Source: an uncultured Pelagibacteraceae bacterium | GTDB taxonomy: Bacteria > Pseudomonadota > Alphaproteobacteria > Pelagibacterales > Pelagibacteraceae | Length of the DNA stretch: 64,000 nt | NCBI GenBank assembly: GCA_902538255.1 | Contig: CACBEJ010000001.1 | Span: forward strand, 1 to 64,000 | Direction: 5' to 3' | Shown here: one piece after another, positions 55,864 to 64,000 of the stretch | How the letters are laid out: the number at the start of each line of letters is the position of its first letter | Position numbering within the stretch: position 1 is the first letter of the stretch | The notes under the pieces: generated by a model | Databases searched by the model: none | The model's input: the letters and a program-made list of their open reading frames with translations, nothing else | What the model was told of the DNA's origin: nothing | Made by a program: the position numbers and the translations under genes

Positions 55864-57267
55864 TTAATTTTGATACTTTCTGACATCATCTAAATTACCT
55901 GAAATTGCAGCTGCTGCAGCCATTCCTGGACTAACTAGATGAGTTCTACCACCTCGTCCTTGTCTTCCCTCAAAATTTCTATTTGATGTAGAGGCGCATC
56001 TTTCTTCTGGTTTTAATTTATCGGCATTCATCGCTAAACACATAGAGCAACCTGGTTCTCTCCATTCAAACCCTGAGCTAACAAAAATTTTATCTAGTCC
56101 TTCTTGCTCTGCTTGTTCTTTAACTAAGCCTGAGCCTGGAACTACTATAGCATTAACATGCGATGATACTTTTTTATCTTTTACGATTTTTGCTGCTTCT
56201 CTCAAATCTTCTATTCTGCCATTAGTACAACTACCAATAAATACTTTATCTATTTTTATATCTGTGGCTGCCATGTCAGGTTTTAAACCCATATACTTTA
56301 AAGCTCTTTCAATTGAATTTTTTTTATCTTCATCAGTCTCATTATTTGGATTTGGAACTTTTCCATCAATTGTTATTACATCTTGCGGTGACGTACCCCA
56401 TGTAATCATAGGTAAAATTTCATTTGCATTAAGGCTAATTTCTTTATCAAAATTAGCATCAGAGTCTGTTTTTAAAGTTTCCCAATAGTTCAAAGCTTTA
56501 TCCCAATTTTCACTTTTTGGTGACATTGGTTTTCCTTTTAAATATTCAAAAATTTTTTCATCTGGTGCAATTAATCCTGCTCTTGCACCACCTTCAATTG
56601 TCATATTGCAAATAGTCATTCTTTGCTCAACACTTAAAGATCTTATTAAATCTCCAGCATATTCTACAACAGATCCTGTTCCACCTGCTGTACCTATTTT
56701 TCCAATTATTTGAAGTATTACATCTTTAGAAGTAACTCCTAAAGGAAGTTCGCCGTTAACATTAATTCTAAAATTTTTAGCTTTCTTCTGAACTAGTGTT
56801 TGGGTTGCTAAAACATGTTCAACTTCTGAAGTTCCTATTCCAAATGCTAAAGCACCAAATGCTCCATGCGTTGCGGTATGACTATCTCCACAAACAATAA
56901 CTGTACCTGGTTGAGTAAAACCTTGTTCAGGTCCAATAATATGAACGATACCTTGCCTCTTATCATCCATACCAAATAACTGAACACCGAATTCTTTACA
57001 ATTTGCCTCTAAAGTATCTACTTGAATTTTTGACTCTTCATCTGAAATACCTTTTGATCTGTCAGTTGTTGGAACATTATGATCTGCAACTGCTAAAGTT
57101 AAATTTGGATGTCTAACTTTTCTGTTAGAATTTCTTAATCCTTCAAAAGCTTGGGGGCTTGTCACCTCATGAATTAAATGTCTATCTACAAAAAGTAAAG
57201 ATGTGCCATCATCTTGTTGGTCAACTAGATGATCGTTCCAAATTTTATCGTATAATGTTGTAGACAT
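55864..57267 (-). CDS. leuC: 3-isopropylmalate dehydratase large subunit
   Basis: Aconitase-family catalytic subunit with a [4Fe-4S] cluster, 467 residues. Cluster ligands are visible in [15 protein letters not shown] near 345 and in [13 protein letters not shown] near 405. Substrate motifs include [21 protein letters not shown] near 130 and [14 protein letters not shown] near 425. It lies 11 bases after rplS, with no obvious leader or attenuator before it. Confidence 0.98.
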   Translation of the reverse strand: MSTTLYDKIWNDHLVDQQDDGTSLLFVDRHLIHEVTSPQAFEGLRNSNRKVRHPNLTLAVADHNVPTTDRSKGISDEESKIQVDTLEANCKEFGVQLFGMDDKRQGIVHIIGPEQGFTQPGTVIVCGDSHTATHGAFGALAFGIGTSEVEHVLATQTLVQKKAKNFRINVNGELPLGVTSKDVILQIIGKIGTAGGTGSVVEYAGDLIRSLSVEQRMTICNMTIEGGARAGLIAPDEKIFEYLKGKPMSPKSENWDKALNYWETLKTDSDANFDKEISLNANEILPMITWGTSPQDVITIDGKVPNPNNETDEDKKNSIERALKYMGLKPDMAATDIKIDKVFIGSCTNGRIEDLREAAKIVKDKKVSSHVNAIVVPGSGLVKEQAEQEGLDKIFVSSGFEWREPGCSMCLAMNADKLKPEERCASTSNRNFEGRQGRGGRTHLVSPGMAAAAAISGNLDDVRKYQN

Positions 57268-57278
57268 TGAAAAAAAAA

Positions 57279-57854
57279 TTATTTTTTTTCTGTAGAGCTT
57301 TCTGATTTTTGTTCTTCTTTAGGAGCCTCTGCTGCTGGAGCCGCCTCTTCTTTAGGTGCTGCTTCTGCTTTAGGAGCCTCTGCTACTGGTGCTGCTTCTG
57401 CTTTTGGAGCTTCTTCTTTTGTTGCTTCTACTGCAGGAGCTACATTTTCTTCTGTAACTGTCTCTGGTTTTGCCTCGATATCAATACCAATTTTTTTTCT
57501 AATTTTTTCTGCAATCCTTGCTGATTTACCAGTTCTGTCTCTTAAATAATAAAGTTTTGCTCTTCTTACTTTACCTGATCTAATAACCTTAATTGAGTCA
57601 ATTAAAGTTCCAAATAAAGGAAAAGTTCTCTCAACACCCTCTCCAAATGAAATCTTTCTAACCGTAAAAGATGAGTTTAAGTCTCTGCTTTTTTTAGCAA
57701 TACACACTCCCTCAAAATATTGAATTCTTTCTTTTTTACCCTCGGTAATTCTCACACCAACTTTAACAACGTCTCCAGGATAAAATTCTGGAATTTTTTT
57801 CTCTGAAAGAATTTTGTTAACGTTATGCTGATTTATTTCTTCAATTGTTTTCAT
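57279..57854 (-). CDS. rplS: 50S ribosomal protein L19 with Ala/Pro/Glu-rich C-terminal tail
   Basis: Large-subunit protein at the subunit interface, 191 residues from the ATG at 57854 (an in-frame TTG at 57869 lies one base after the trmD stop and is less likely). The L19 core (about 1-115) has [16 protein letters not shown], the segment [19 protein letters not shown] and [20 protein letters not shown] tail of about 65 residues, built from EAPKAEAAP-like units, follows; ordinary L19 ends near residue 115-125. The tail resembles that of S16 two genes upstream. Confidence 0.95.
   Translation of the reverse strand: MKTIEEINQHNVNKILSEKKIPEFYPGDVVKVGVRITEGKKERIQYFEGVCIAKKSRDLNSSFTVRKISFGEGVERTFPLFGTLIDSIKVIRSGKVRRAKLYYLRDRTGKSARIAEKIRKKIGIDIEAKPETVTEENVAPAVEATKEEAPKAEAAPVAEAPKAEAAPKEEAAPAAEAPKEEQKSESSTEKK
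57300..57450. repeat. Low-complexity repeat encoding the L19 tail
   Basis: Imperfect GCT/GAA/GCA-type repeats, seen on the plus strand as recurring ggagcttctg / ggagcctctgc units. They encode alternating Ala-Pro-Lys-Ala-Glu blocks and are locally much richer in GC than the surrounding DNA. Related units recur in the 3' end of rpsP about 1.2 kb away. Confidence 0.75.
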
Positions 57855-57870
57855 GTTAATATTTATCAAG

Positions 57871-58557
57871 TTAATTCTTCCTATATTTTTCCCATAAATC
57901 TGGTCTTCGGTCGCGTGTTATAGCCTCAGATTGAGATAAACGCCAGTGTTTAATTTTATTATGATCACCTGATAATAGCACGTCTGGCACAGCTTTTTCC
58001 TCCCAAATTTGAGGTTTTGTATACTGAGGATACTCTAGAAGACCATTTTCAAAGGTTTCATCTAATTTAGAGTTTTCATTTCCTAATACACCTGGCAGCA
58101 ATCTTAAAATACTATCTATAACTACATACGCAGCTGACTCCCCGCCTGACAAAACATAATCTCCAATACTAATTTCCTCAATATTTCTTGTTGAAAGTAT
58201 TCTTTCGTCCACACCTTCAAAATGACCACAAATTAAAGACAGAGATTTTTCACTAGCTAGCTCTTTTGCTAAATTTTGATCAAATTTTTTTCCTTTTGGC
58301 GATAAGTATAAAATTCTCTCGCTCTCATTTTTGTTTTCATCTAAAGACTTTGCAAGAACATCTGCTTTTAACAACATCCCTGAACCACCCCCATAAGGTG
58401 TGTCATCTACTGTTTTATGTTTATCATCAGCTGCATCTCTTATATTTACAACTTTAAGTTTCCATAAATTATTTGATAAAGCTTTTCCATAGAGTCCTTT
58501 AGATAAAGGACCAGGAAAAACCTCTGGATAAAGTGTAAACACTTGAGCTTGCCACAT
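57871..58557 (-). CDS. trmD: tRNA (guanine37-N1)-methyltransferase
   Basis: Methylates G37 next to the anticodon, preventing frameshifting. The 228 residues form a SPOUT knotted enzyme with [13 protein letters not shown] at the N-terminus, [15 protein letters not shown] near 57, [14 protein letters not shown] near 108 and the SAM-binding knot [15 protein letters not shown] near 130. It lies between rpsP and rplS, in the widely conserved rpsP-(rimM)-trmD-rplS order; rimM is absent from this position. Confidence 0.97.
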   Translation of the reverse strand: MWQAQVFTLYPEVFPGPLSKGLYGKALSNNLWKLKVVNIRDAADDKHKTVDDTPYGGGSGMLLKADVLAKSLDENKNESERILYLSPKGKKFDQNLAKELASEKSLSLICGHFEGVDERILSTRNIEEISIGDYVLSGGESAAYVVIDSILRLLPGVLGNENSKLDETFENGLLEYPQYTKPQIWEEKAVPDVLLSGDHNKIKHWRLSQSEAITRDRRPDLWEKYRKN

Positions 58558-58571
58558 AAATACTCTTTAAA

Positions 58572-59048
58572 TTATTTTTTTTCCTCTGCTGGAGCTTCTT
58601 CCTTAGGAGCTTCTGCTTTTGGAGCTTCTGCTTTTGGAGCTTCTTCCTTAGGAGCTTCTGCTGCTGGAGCTGCTTCTGCTTTTGGAGCTTCTTCCTTAGG
58701 AGCTGCGTCTGCTTTAGGAGCCTCTTTATTATCCTCTTCTTTTTTATTTCTCTCTTTTTTTGGTACTGCTTTAATTGGATTATTTCCATTAGCAGGCATA
58801 GGCATTAATTCGTTCTCACCTAAAATTCTTGCTACTCTAGTTGTTGGTTTAGCGCCTTGACCAAGCCAATATTTTATTCTCTCAGCTTCTAGGCCCACTC
58901 TTTCTTTTTTCTCTTTTGGTAATAAAGGGTTAAAGAAACCAACTTTCTCTATAAATCTTCCATCCCTTGCAAAACGACTGTCGGCAACAACAACCTTATA
59001 AACAGGACGTTTTTTTGTTCCACCTCTTGATAATCTTAATTTTAACAT
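58572..59048 (-). CDS. rpsP: 30S ribosomal protein S16 with Ala/Pro/Glu-rich C-terminal tail
   Basis: Small-subunit assembly protein, 158 residues. The S16 core (about 1-85) reads [20 protein letters not shown], then [20 protein letters not shown] and [14 protein letters not shown]. After a basic [14 protein letters not shown] hinge comes a tail of about 50 residues of EAPKAEAAP-type units ending EEKK. An extended S16 tail is known in alphaproteobacteria; this one mirrors the L19 tail in the same operon. A clear GGAG Shine-Dalgarno sequence precedes the ATG. Confidence 0.95.
   Translation of the reverse strand: MLKLRLSRGGTKKRPVYKVVVADSRFARDGRFIEKVGFFNPLLPKEKKERVGLEAERIKYWLGQGAKPTTRVARILGENELMPMPANGNNPIKAVPKKERNKKEEDNKEAPKADAAPKEEAPKAEAAPAAEAPKEEAPKAEAPKAEAPKEEAPAEEKK
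58575..58722. repeat. Low-complexity repeat encoding the S16 tail
   Basis: On the plus strand, units such as ggagcttctgcttttggag recur in tandem or near-tandem at least five times. They encode (E)EAPKAEA units. Because the copies are nearly identical, length changes by slippage are likely. The units resemble those at 57300-57450, with trmD between the two arrays. Confidence 0.8.
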
Positions 59049-59062
59049 TTGTTCTCCTTTTT

Positions 59063-60421
59063 TTACTTTAATTGATTAAATAGCTCTGGAGGTATACCTT
59101 TATCTGACATACCTTTTAGATTTCCTTTTGACATCTTTTTCATCATTTCAGACATCATTTTAAACTGCTTAAGCAATTTATTGATAGTGGCTGGATCTGT
59201 GCCAGAGCCATTAGCAATTCTTTTTTTTCTAGAACCATCTATTATTTTTGGATTCTCTCTTTCTTTTTTTGTCATTGATAGAATAATAGCTTCATTTTTT
59301 GATATTATACTTTCATCAATACCCGCAGAGTCCATTTGAGATTTCATTTTAGATACTCCTGGCATAAAAGACATAATTCCTTCAATACCACCCATTTTTT
59401 TCATTTGTCTTAATTGAGATAAATAATCTTCCATTGAAAATTGACCCTTTTTTAAATTTTCCTCTGCTTTTTTAATATTCTCTTCACCTAAATCTTGTGC
59501 AGCTTTCTCTACAAGAGATACGATATCTCCCATTCCAAGTATTCTGTTTGCAATTCTATCAGGATGAAATACTTCAAGATTATCTATTTTTTCTCCTATA
59601 CCTAAAAATTTAATTGGAACGTTTGAAACATATTTCATGCTCACTGCGGCTCCACCTCTTGCATCACCATCAGCCCTAGTTAAAATAATTCCAGATAATT
59701 TAACTGTATTTTTAAATTCTTTTGCCACTGAGGCTGCAACTTGACCTGTTAAAGAGTCTGCAACTAAGAAAGTTTCTGTTGGATTAATGACAGCTTCAAT
59801 TTGCTTAATCTCACTCATCATTTGTAAATCGATTTGAGTTCTACCAGCAGTATCAAATAAAATTATTTCAGCTCCATTTAAATTAGCAGCACTTATTGCT
59901 CTTCTACAAATATCAGCAGGTTGCTGACCTTCTATAATAGGTAAAGTTAAAATATTATTTTGTTCTCCTAAAGATCTAAGTTGTTCTTGTGCAGCTGGTC
60001 TGTAAATATCTAGACTGACCATCATTACTTTTTTCTTTTTATTATTTTCTAAAAATTTTGCTAATTTTGCTGTTGTTGTTGTTTTTCCAGAACCTTGTAA
60101 CCCAACTAACATCATTGGCACAGGCGGTACTGCGTTTAAGTTTATCTCATTATTTGTTGCACCTAATAAGTCTACAAGCTCATCGTAAACAATTTTAACA
60201 ACCATATCCCCAGGAGAGGTAGACCTTATTATCTCTTGTCCTAATGCTTTTGGCTTAACTTTTTCAATAAAATCTTTTGCAACATCCAAAGAGACATCTG
60301 CTTCAAGTAAGGCTTGCCTAATACCTCTTAAACCTTCATCTACTTGAGCTTCATCAAGCGAAGGTGCCTTTTTCAGAGAAGAAAAAATTTCTTCAAATTT
60401 ATTTGTTAAATTTTCAAACAT
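59063..60421 (-). CDS. ffh: Signal recognition particle protein Ffh
   Basis: SRP GTPase that binds signal sequences of nascent membrane proteins, 452 residues. The N domain and G domain (about 1-295) have [18 protein letters not shown], the [13 protein letters not shown] segment and [15 protein letters not shown]. The Met-rich M domain follows ([19 protein letters not shown] near the end). An upstream open frame to 60499 adds 26 residues that fall within a structured RNA leader, so I chose the ATG at 60421. Its receptor, ftsY, is encoded about 1 kb away on the other strand. Confidence 0.97.
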   Translation of the reverse strand: MFENLTNKFEEIFSSLKKAPSLDEAQVDEGLRGIRQALLEADVSLDVAKDFIEKVKPKALGQEIIRSTSPGDMVVKIVYDELVDLLGATNNEINLNAVPPVPMMLVGLQGSGKTTTTAKLAKFLENNKKKKVMMVSLDIYRPAAQEQLRSLGEQNNILTLPIIEGQQPADICRRAISAANLNGAEIILFDTAGRTQIDLQMMSEIKQIEAVINPTETFLVADSLTGQVAASVAKEFKNTVKLSGIILTRADGDARGGAAVSMKYVSNVPIKFLGIGEKIDNLEVFHPDRIANRILGMGDIVSLVEKAAQDLGEENIKKAEENLKKGQFSMEDYLSQLRQMKKMGGIEGIMSFMPGVSKMKSQMDSAGIDESIISKNEAIILSMTKKERENPKIIDGSRKKRIANGSGTDPATINKLLKQFKMMSEMMKKMSKGNLKGMSDKGIPPELFNQLK

Positions 60422-60521
60422 AATTATTACGCATAGCAGTAACGCACTAGTGGGCGAACCCTCGCTGACTAGTGTCGATCTCTTTGTTTCCAAAGACACC
60501 GCAAAGTTAATGTTTTTGCGG
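60422..60521 (-). ncRNA. Structured mRNA leader of ffh (cis-regulatory candidate)
   Basis: GC-rich relative to its surroundings. Read in the ffh sense it folds into three hairpins: CCGCAAA/TTTGCGG with a 9-base loop (60521-60499); TCTTTG/CAAAGA closed by a GAAA tetraloop (60496-60481); and CACTAGT/ACTAGTG enclosing GGG-TTCG-CCC and a 5' bulge (60474-60445). A longer GTGTC/GACAC helix around the second hairpin would compete with the third. It lies directly before ffh. A candidate cis-regulatory RNA preceding the SRP protein gene has been reported for Candidatus Pelagibacter ubique from comparative genomics; this is probably that element. Ligand or partner unknown. Confidence 0.8.
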
Positions 60522-60535
60522 AAACGGCAACAACC

Positions 60536-60541
60536 TATAAT
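60536..60541 (+). promoter_or_regulatory. Candidate -10 element of dapF-ftsY
   Basis: A perfect TATAAT on the plus strand, 40 bases before the dapF ATG. It sits in a near-palindrome (CCTATAATAGAGG), so the reverse strand reads TATTAT toward ffh, and both genes might use it. No good -35 could be assigned in either direction. Confidence 0.4.
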
Positions 60542-60581
60542 AGAGGTTCAAAAAGTCAATAAATAAGTTAAATATCTATAT

Positions 60582-61406
60582 ATGGATATTAAAGCATTTA
60601 AAATGGACGGTTTAGGTAATGATTTTATCATCATAGATAATAGACAAACAATTACAAATTTGACGAAAGAGCAAATAATAAAGATTTGTGACAGAAAATT
60701 TATTGGTTGTGACCAACTAATATTGATTAAAAAAAATGATATTACAGATGCTTCGCTAGAATTTTATAATTCAGACGGAGGAATGTCTGGTGCGTGTGGA
60801 AATGGTACACGATGTATTGCTGATTTATTAGGCAAGGAAAATAACAAAAAAGAAATTGTCCTAACAACTTTATCTGGCAAATTAAAATCTAATATTGTTG
60901 GAGAAAAAATAGTTTCTACAGAAATAGGTGTTGCAAAAACAAAATGGGATGAGATTCCGTTGTCTAAAGAATTAAATACGAATAATTTAGGAATTAAAGT
61001 TATTGACAAAAATAATAACGAATTTACTGGTGGAACTGCTGTAAATGTTGGAAACCCACATGTAGTTTTTTTTGTTAATAATAACGAAAATTTTGAAATT
61101 AAAAAAATTGGACCAGAAATTGAAAACCATTCTTTATTCCCAGAAAAATGTAATGTTACTTTAGCAACTGTTGTTAACAAAGAATTGATTAAAGTTAGAG
61201 TGTGGGAAAGAGGAGCTGGACTTACTAAAGCATGTGGTACAGCAGCTTGTGCAACAGCTTTTGCTGCAAAACAAAATGGACTGGTAAATGATAAAGTGGA
61301 TATTGAATTTTCTACAGGTAGATTAACAATTTCAATTGATGAAAACAATAGTATTCATATGAAAGGACCAGTTTCAGATATCGAGGAGATAAATTTTAAA
61401 ATTTAA
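60582..61406 (+). CDS. dapF: Diaminopimelate epimerase
   Basis: Converts LL- to meso-diaminopimelate for lysine and peptidoglycan synthesis, 274 residues. The two active-site Cys are in SGACGNGTRCIAD near 72 and TKACGTAACATAFA near 217. FKMDGLGNDFIIID opens the protein, and GNPHVVFFV lies near 155. Its stop overlaps the ftsY start by one base. Confidence 0.97.
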   Translation: MDIKAFKMDGLGNDFIIIDNRQTITNLTKEQIIKICDRKFIGCDQLILIKKNDITDASLEFYNSDGGMSGACGNGTRCIADLLGKENNKKEIVLTTLSGKLKSNIVGEKIVSTEIGVAKTKWDEIPLSKELNTNNLGIKVIDKNNNEFTGGTAVNVGNPHVVFFVNNNENFEIKKIGPEIENHSLFPEKCNVTLATVVNKELIKVRVWERGAGLTKACGTAACATAFAAKQNGLVNDKVDIEFSTGRLTISIDENNSIHMKGPVSDIEEINFKI

Positions 61407-62323
61407 TGGGAATTTTTGAAAAATTTAAATCAGGTTTTAAAAAAAGTGCCTCAGCTTTTACAACGGGTTTAAGAGATATAGTTTTAAAAAAAGAGATTGA
61501 TGAAAAAACATTAGACAAAATTGAAGATTACTTAATTCAATCCGATGTTGGTATTGTTTCGGCTTCAGAAATAAGAGAAATAATTTCTCAAACAAAAATT
61601 GATCCCAATAAAGATTTAACTGACGAAATAAATAATATTTTAAAAAATTATATTATTTCAATTATGAAACCTTTAGAAAATATTGAATTCTTCAAAAAAA
61701 AAGAAAAATTAAATGCAACATTAATTTCAGGTGTTAATGGTGTTGGAAAGACAACTACTATTGGAAAAATAAGCAAAATATTAAAGGGTAATGGAAATAA
61801 AGTAATGTTAGCTGCATCAGATACTTTTAGAGCAGCAGCTATAGAGCAACTAGAAAATTGGGCAAACAAAGTTGATGTTCAAATTACAAAATCATCCCAA
61901 GGTTCAGATCCTGCATCAGTTGCTTACAAAGCTATTGATGAAGCATTAAACAATAATTTTGACCAAGTTTTAATTGATACAGCTGGAAGATTACAAAATA
62001 AAAAAAATTTGATGGAGGAATATAAAAAAATTGCAAATGTTACTAAAAAAATTGATCCAGATGCTCCACATGATGTTATTTTAGTTCTGGACGCAACCTC
62101 GGGGCAAAATGTTATTAATCAAGTTGAAGAATTTAATAAAATTATTCCAATAACTGGTCTTATTATGACAAAATTAGATGGCACAGCAAAAGGAGGTATT
62201 CTTCTAGCTGTTGCTAAGAAATATAAACTACCAATTATTGCACTTGGATTAGGTGAAAAAGAAGATGATTTACAAATTTTTGAGGCTGAAAAATTTGCAG
62301 AAGCATTTACTCAAATTAATTAA
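61406..62323 (+). CDS. ftsY: Signal recognition particle receptor FtsY
   Basis: Membrane-associated GTPase that receives the SRP-ribosome complex, 305 residues. It is the short form, lacking the long acidic N-terminal domain of E. coli. NG-domain motifs are GVNGVGKTTTIGKISKIL, LIDTAGRLQNKKNLMEE and MTKLDGTAKGGILLA. An amphipathic N-terminus (EKFKSGFKKSASAFTTGL) could bind membrane lipid. Its end overlaps by eight bases the out-of-frame end of the convergent unknown gene. Confidence 0.97.
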   Translation: MGIFEKFKSGFKKSASAFTTGLRDIVLKKEIDEKTLDKIEDYLIQSDVGIVSASEIREIISQTKIDPNKDLTDEINNILKNYIISIMKPLENIEFFKKKEKLNATLISGVNGVGKTTTIGKISKILKGNGNKVMLAASDTFRAAAIEQLENWANKVDVQITKSSQGSDPASVAYKAIDEALNNNFDQVLIDTAGRLQNKKNLMEEYKKIANVTKKIDPDAPHDVILVLDATSGQNVINQVEEFNKIIPITGLIMTKLDGTAKGGILLAVAKKYKLPIIALGLGEKEDDLQIFEAEKFAEAFTQIN

Positions 62324-62494
62324 TTAAGGTACTAGAAATTAGAGGTTTATAAAAACTACATTTATAATGTTCTTTAAATTCATAGTGTCCACAATTTTTA
62401 GCTATCGAAGAAATAATAAAATCAAATTTTCCATTTACAGGATAAAGCTCTAACTTTTTTTCAACAATATCAAATTTAAAATTAGCTTTTAGAC
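62316..62494 (-). other. Out-of-frame C-terminal segment of the secreted unknown protein
   Basis: On the minus strand, after a run of six A (62500-62495), a shifted frame continues for about 57 residues: SLKANFKFDIVEKKLELYP onward, with VNGKFDFIISSIAKNCGHYE and a stop at 62316. Codon use and composition look like real coding DNA, and it overlaps the end of ftsY by eight bases, as other convergent genes here do. Removing one A joins it to the upstream frame to give 187 residues. Confidence 0.65.
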
Positions 62495-62880
62495 TTTTTT
62501 ACAGCACTAATCATCACCAAAGTTTTGTTATCTTTTAAAAGATAATATGCAAAATCATCTGGAAAAACTGGGAAATCATACTCTTGCAAAAAATATTTTG
62601 CTGTTTTGGGAAACCATTCATAAGAAATTAATGGCAAGGACTCTTTCGTTTTGTAGTTATAAATATAAAGATCTTTTGGAAAATCATTAATATAATTTGA
62701 ATTTTCTCCTCGAGCCATGACAGCTTTTTCACGGGTTTTAAAATATAATGCAAAATTTTCATCGTGCGAATTCATTTGATCAATATGAAAAAGGCTGTCT
62801 ACAGATGCTAAATTTTCTTTGGCATTTGATAAATTATTTAAAGAAAAAAGAACAATAAAAAATAAGAAAAAATTTTTCAT
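62482..62880 (-). CDS. Secreted protein of unknown function, frameshifted
   Basis: I do not recognise this family. The 132-residue open frame has a clear signal peptide (about 1-20, KNFFLFFIVLFSLNNLSNA, cleavage near SNAKE), so the protein should be periplasmic. The rest is mixed, rich in Phe, Tyr, Asp and Lys, with no Cys in this part. The frame ends shortly after a six-A run where a shift would add about 57 more residues containing two Cys. It is flanked by ftsY and a membrane-anchored hydrolase, which give no hint of function. Confidence 0.7.
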   Translation of the reverse strand: MKNFFLFFIVLFSLNNLSNAKENLASVDSLFHIDQMNSHDENFALYFKTREKAVMARGENSNYINDFPKDLYIYNYKTKESLPLISYEWFPKTAKYFLQEYDFPVFPDDFAYYLLKDNKTLVMISAVKKSKS

Positions 62881-62928
62881 AGATTAACCTAAAAAAAAAA
62901 TTTGAATTATCTTTGTTTAGATTATGGC

Positions 62929-63747
62929 TTAATTTAAACTATCAACAAACGATTTTAGGGCTAATACAAGTTTATCATCATATTCCATCATATGATCGTC
63001 ATATTTTGTAAAATATGAATATTTAGGTTCACTTGCTAAATTAAAAATTTTTTTACCCATCCAAAATGGAACTATTTGGTCAGCCTCACCATGCATTACT
63101 AATACTGGAATATTAATATTTTTAATTTTTTCATTATTTTCATACTTATCTTTTAAAATCAAACCAACCGGAATATATGGATAAAAATTTTTCGCAGCTT
63201 CTATCATTGATGTGAAGGGCGTTTCTAAGATTAATCCTGCAAAATTTTTATTCTGAGTAACTTCGGTCGCAATGCCAGTTCCTAATGACTCTCCATAAAT
63301 AATTATATCTTCTTCTTTTAGACCTTTTTCTTTAAGCCAGTTTATTGCACTAGCACCATCTGTATAAAGACCCTCCTCACTTGGTTTTCCTTTATTGCCG
63401 CTGAACCCTCTCCATGCAATAATTAAAAAATTAACATCCATGTCTTTAAAATGATTTAACTTATGGATTCTGTTTTCAAGTGTCCCTGCATTTCCGTGAA
63501 AATAAACTATTGTTTTATAACTATTTAAATTTTTATTATGAAACCAGCCTAAAAGATTAATATTATCTGTTGTTTTGATAGTAACTTTTTCAATTTTAAC
63601 TTCTAAATTATCTCCAGAATAATTATTTTCATCAGGATGATACATTAAATTTCTTTGAAAAAAGAATAAGAAAATTAAAACGATTAAGTAAATAGCAGTA
63701 ATACCAATTAATAATTCCAAAAAAAAATTCCTACGTTTTATTTTCAT
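62929..63747 (-). CDS. Membrane-anchored alpha/beta hydrolase (BEM46-like)
   Basis: Predicted serine hydrolase of 272 residues. An N-terminal membrane helix (about 9-30, LELLIGITAIYLIVLIFLFF) is followed by RNLMYHPDENNY and an alpha/beta hydrolase domain facing the periplasm. The nucleophile Ser is in IIYGESLGTGIA near 150, Asp in MHGEADQIVPF near 222 and His in YDDHMMEYDD near 252. The oxyanion segment is VYFHGNAGTLENR. This matches the BEM46/YqkD-like group of unknown substrate. It overlaps the upstream transporter gene by 17 bases. Confidence 0.85.
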   Translation of the reverse strand: MKIKRRNFFLELLIGITAIYLIVLIFLFFFQRNLMYHPDENNYSGDNLEVKIEKVTIKTTDNINLLGWFHNKNLNSYKTIVYFHGNAGTLENRIHKLNHFKDMDVNFLIIAWRGFSGNKGKPSEEGLYTDGASAINWLKEKGLKEEDIIIYGESLGTGIATEVTQNKNFAGLILETPFTSMIEAAKNFYPYIPVGLILKDKYENNEKIKNINIPVLVMHGEADQIVPFWMGKKIFNLASEPKYSYFTKYDDHMMEYDDKLVLALKSFVDSLN

Positions 63748-64000
63748 ATTTTTTTCTATTTAATATTAAAAAAAATATATAAGAAATAATACTTAAGATT
63801 AAGAAAACTGAAAAAGCTGATTTAAAAGCAAATACTTCTGCATGACCCATCCCTTTAACAATATCAATTACTAAACCCATTAGCCATTGCATTATGAATG
63901 TTCCTGCAAATATTAATAAATTGAATGAAGTTAGTGCTTTACCAGCAGAATAACCCGAAAAAGAAAGGCCCACAGCCGGCTGTGTAACTGATAAAAAAAT
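63731..64000 (-). CDS. MFS transporter, C-terminal part (5' end beyond the window)
   Basis: The frame is open through the right edge, so the GTG at 63973 is internal, and at least 89 residues belong to a larger protein. Visible features: LSVTQPAVGLSFSGYSAGKAL, read as LSVTQPAVG and LSFSGYSAGKAL, then helix TSFNLLIFAGTFIMQWLMGLVI and a final helix AFSVFLILSIISYIFFLIL followed by a basic end (NRKKYENKT). This arrangement is typical of the last helices of a major facilitator. The substrate cannot be told. Confidence 0.75.
   Translation of the reverse strand: MFLSVTQPAVGLSFSGYSAGKALTSFNLLIFAGTFIMQWLMGLVIDIVKGMGHAEVFAFKSAFSVFLILSIISYIFFLILNRKKYENKT

Noticed and set aside
58575-58722. Short repeats as a possible CRISPR array
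   Set aside because: Units are in frame, of uneven spacing, without unique spacers, and encode an Ala/Pro/Glu tail.
58499-58860. Open frames on both strands across the S16 tail (Lys/Gln/Leu-rich and Gly/Ala/Ser-rich)
   Set aside because: They are alternative readings of the low-complexity repeat that encodes the S16 tail.
60445-60474. GGGTTCGCCC in the ffh leader as a tRNA or tmRNA T-arm
   Set aside because: The flanks do not form a 5-bp T stem with a 7-base loop, and no acceptor stem or anticodon arm was found; it is better explained as a UUCG tetraloop hairpin.
60424-60499. 26 extra N-terminal residues of Ffh
   Set aside because: They fall in the structured leader RNA; the family N-terminus begins at the ATG at 60421.
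60422-60545. 4.5S SRP RNA gene before ffh
   Set aside because: The conserved SRP RNA domain IV sequence with its GGAA loop and flanking internal loops is absent.
60764-61348. Minus-strand open frame of 194 residues opposite dapF
   Set aside because: dapF has both catalytic Cys motifs; the reverse frame is a shadow with no recognisable features.

Overview
The window is a gene-dense, very AT-rich segment of an alphaproteobacterium of the SAR11 / Pelagibacter group. The clearest marker is a DMSP demethylation cluster (dmdA, dmdB, dmdC) whose DmdA matches, from memory, the 369-residue enzyme of Candidatus Pelagibacter ubique almost from end to end. Other markers agree: a ChvG/ChvI pair, RegA, a class I lysyl-tRNA synthetase, F1 ATP synthase genes without F0 genes, a SAM-II riboswitch before metX, a structured leader before ffh, and extreme compaction. 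No rRNA, tRNA, insertion sequence, prophage or CRISPR array was seen, and no gene-free stretch exceeds 300 bases.

Layout. 1-4.6 kb (minus): partial sensor kinase chvG, chvI, polA. 4.8-5.9 kb: bioY facing regA. 6.0-9.1 kb (plus): a three-gene polyamine cluster (ornithine/lysine decarboxylase, deoxyhypusine synthase-like protein, agmatinase-like ureohydrolase). 9.1-12.7 kb (minus): VUT family transporter, rpmB, pyrD, lysS. 12.8-16.3 kb (plus): trkH, ampG-like permease, NlpC/P60 hydrolase. 16.3-18.3 kb (minus): tyrA (frameshifted) and hisC. 18.4-27.5 kb (plus): SAM-II riboswitch, metX, metW, gloB, rplU, rpmA, obgE, proB, proA, nadD, rsfS, ctpA, rppH.

27.5-60.4 kb is one unbroken run of minus-strand genes. 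In the order of transcription: ffh, rpsP, trmD, rplS, leuCDB, dmdC, dmdB, an alpha/beta hydrolase, dmdA, asd, sdhCDAB, mmsA, mdh, sucCD, sucA-odhB-lpd, priA, atpHAGDC. It joins DMSP and branched-chain amino acid metabolism to the TCA cycle, succinate dehydrogenase and ATP synthesis. 60.6-62.3 kb (plus): dapF, ftsY. 62.3-64.0 kb (minus): a secreted unknown protein (frameshifted), a membrane-anchored alpha/beta hydrolase and the 3' end of an MFS transporter.

Things to look at first: three genes (tyrA, mdh, the secreted unknown) broken at A/T homopolymers where a change of 1-2 bases restores a full-length protein; an alpha/beta hydrolase inside the dmd cluster where the last pathway step has no recognised enzyme here; two neighbouring ribosomal proteins (S16 and L19) with matching Ala/Pro/Glu/Lys tails; all five convergent gene pairs overlapping at their stop codons; and two structured mRNA leaders (metX, ffh).
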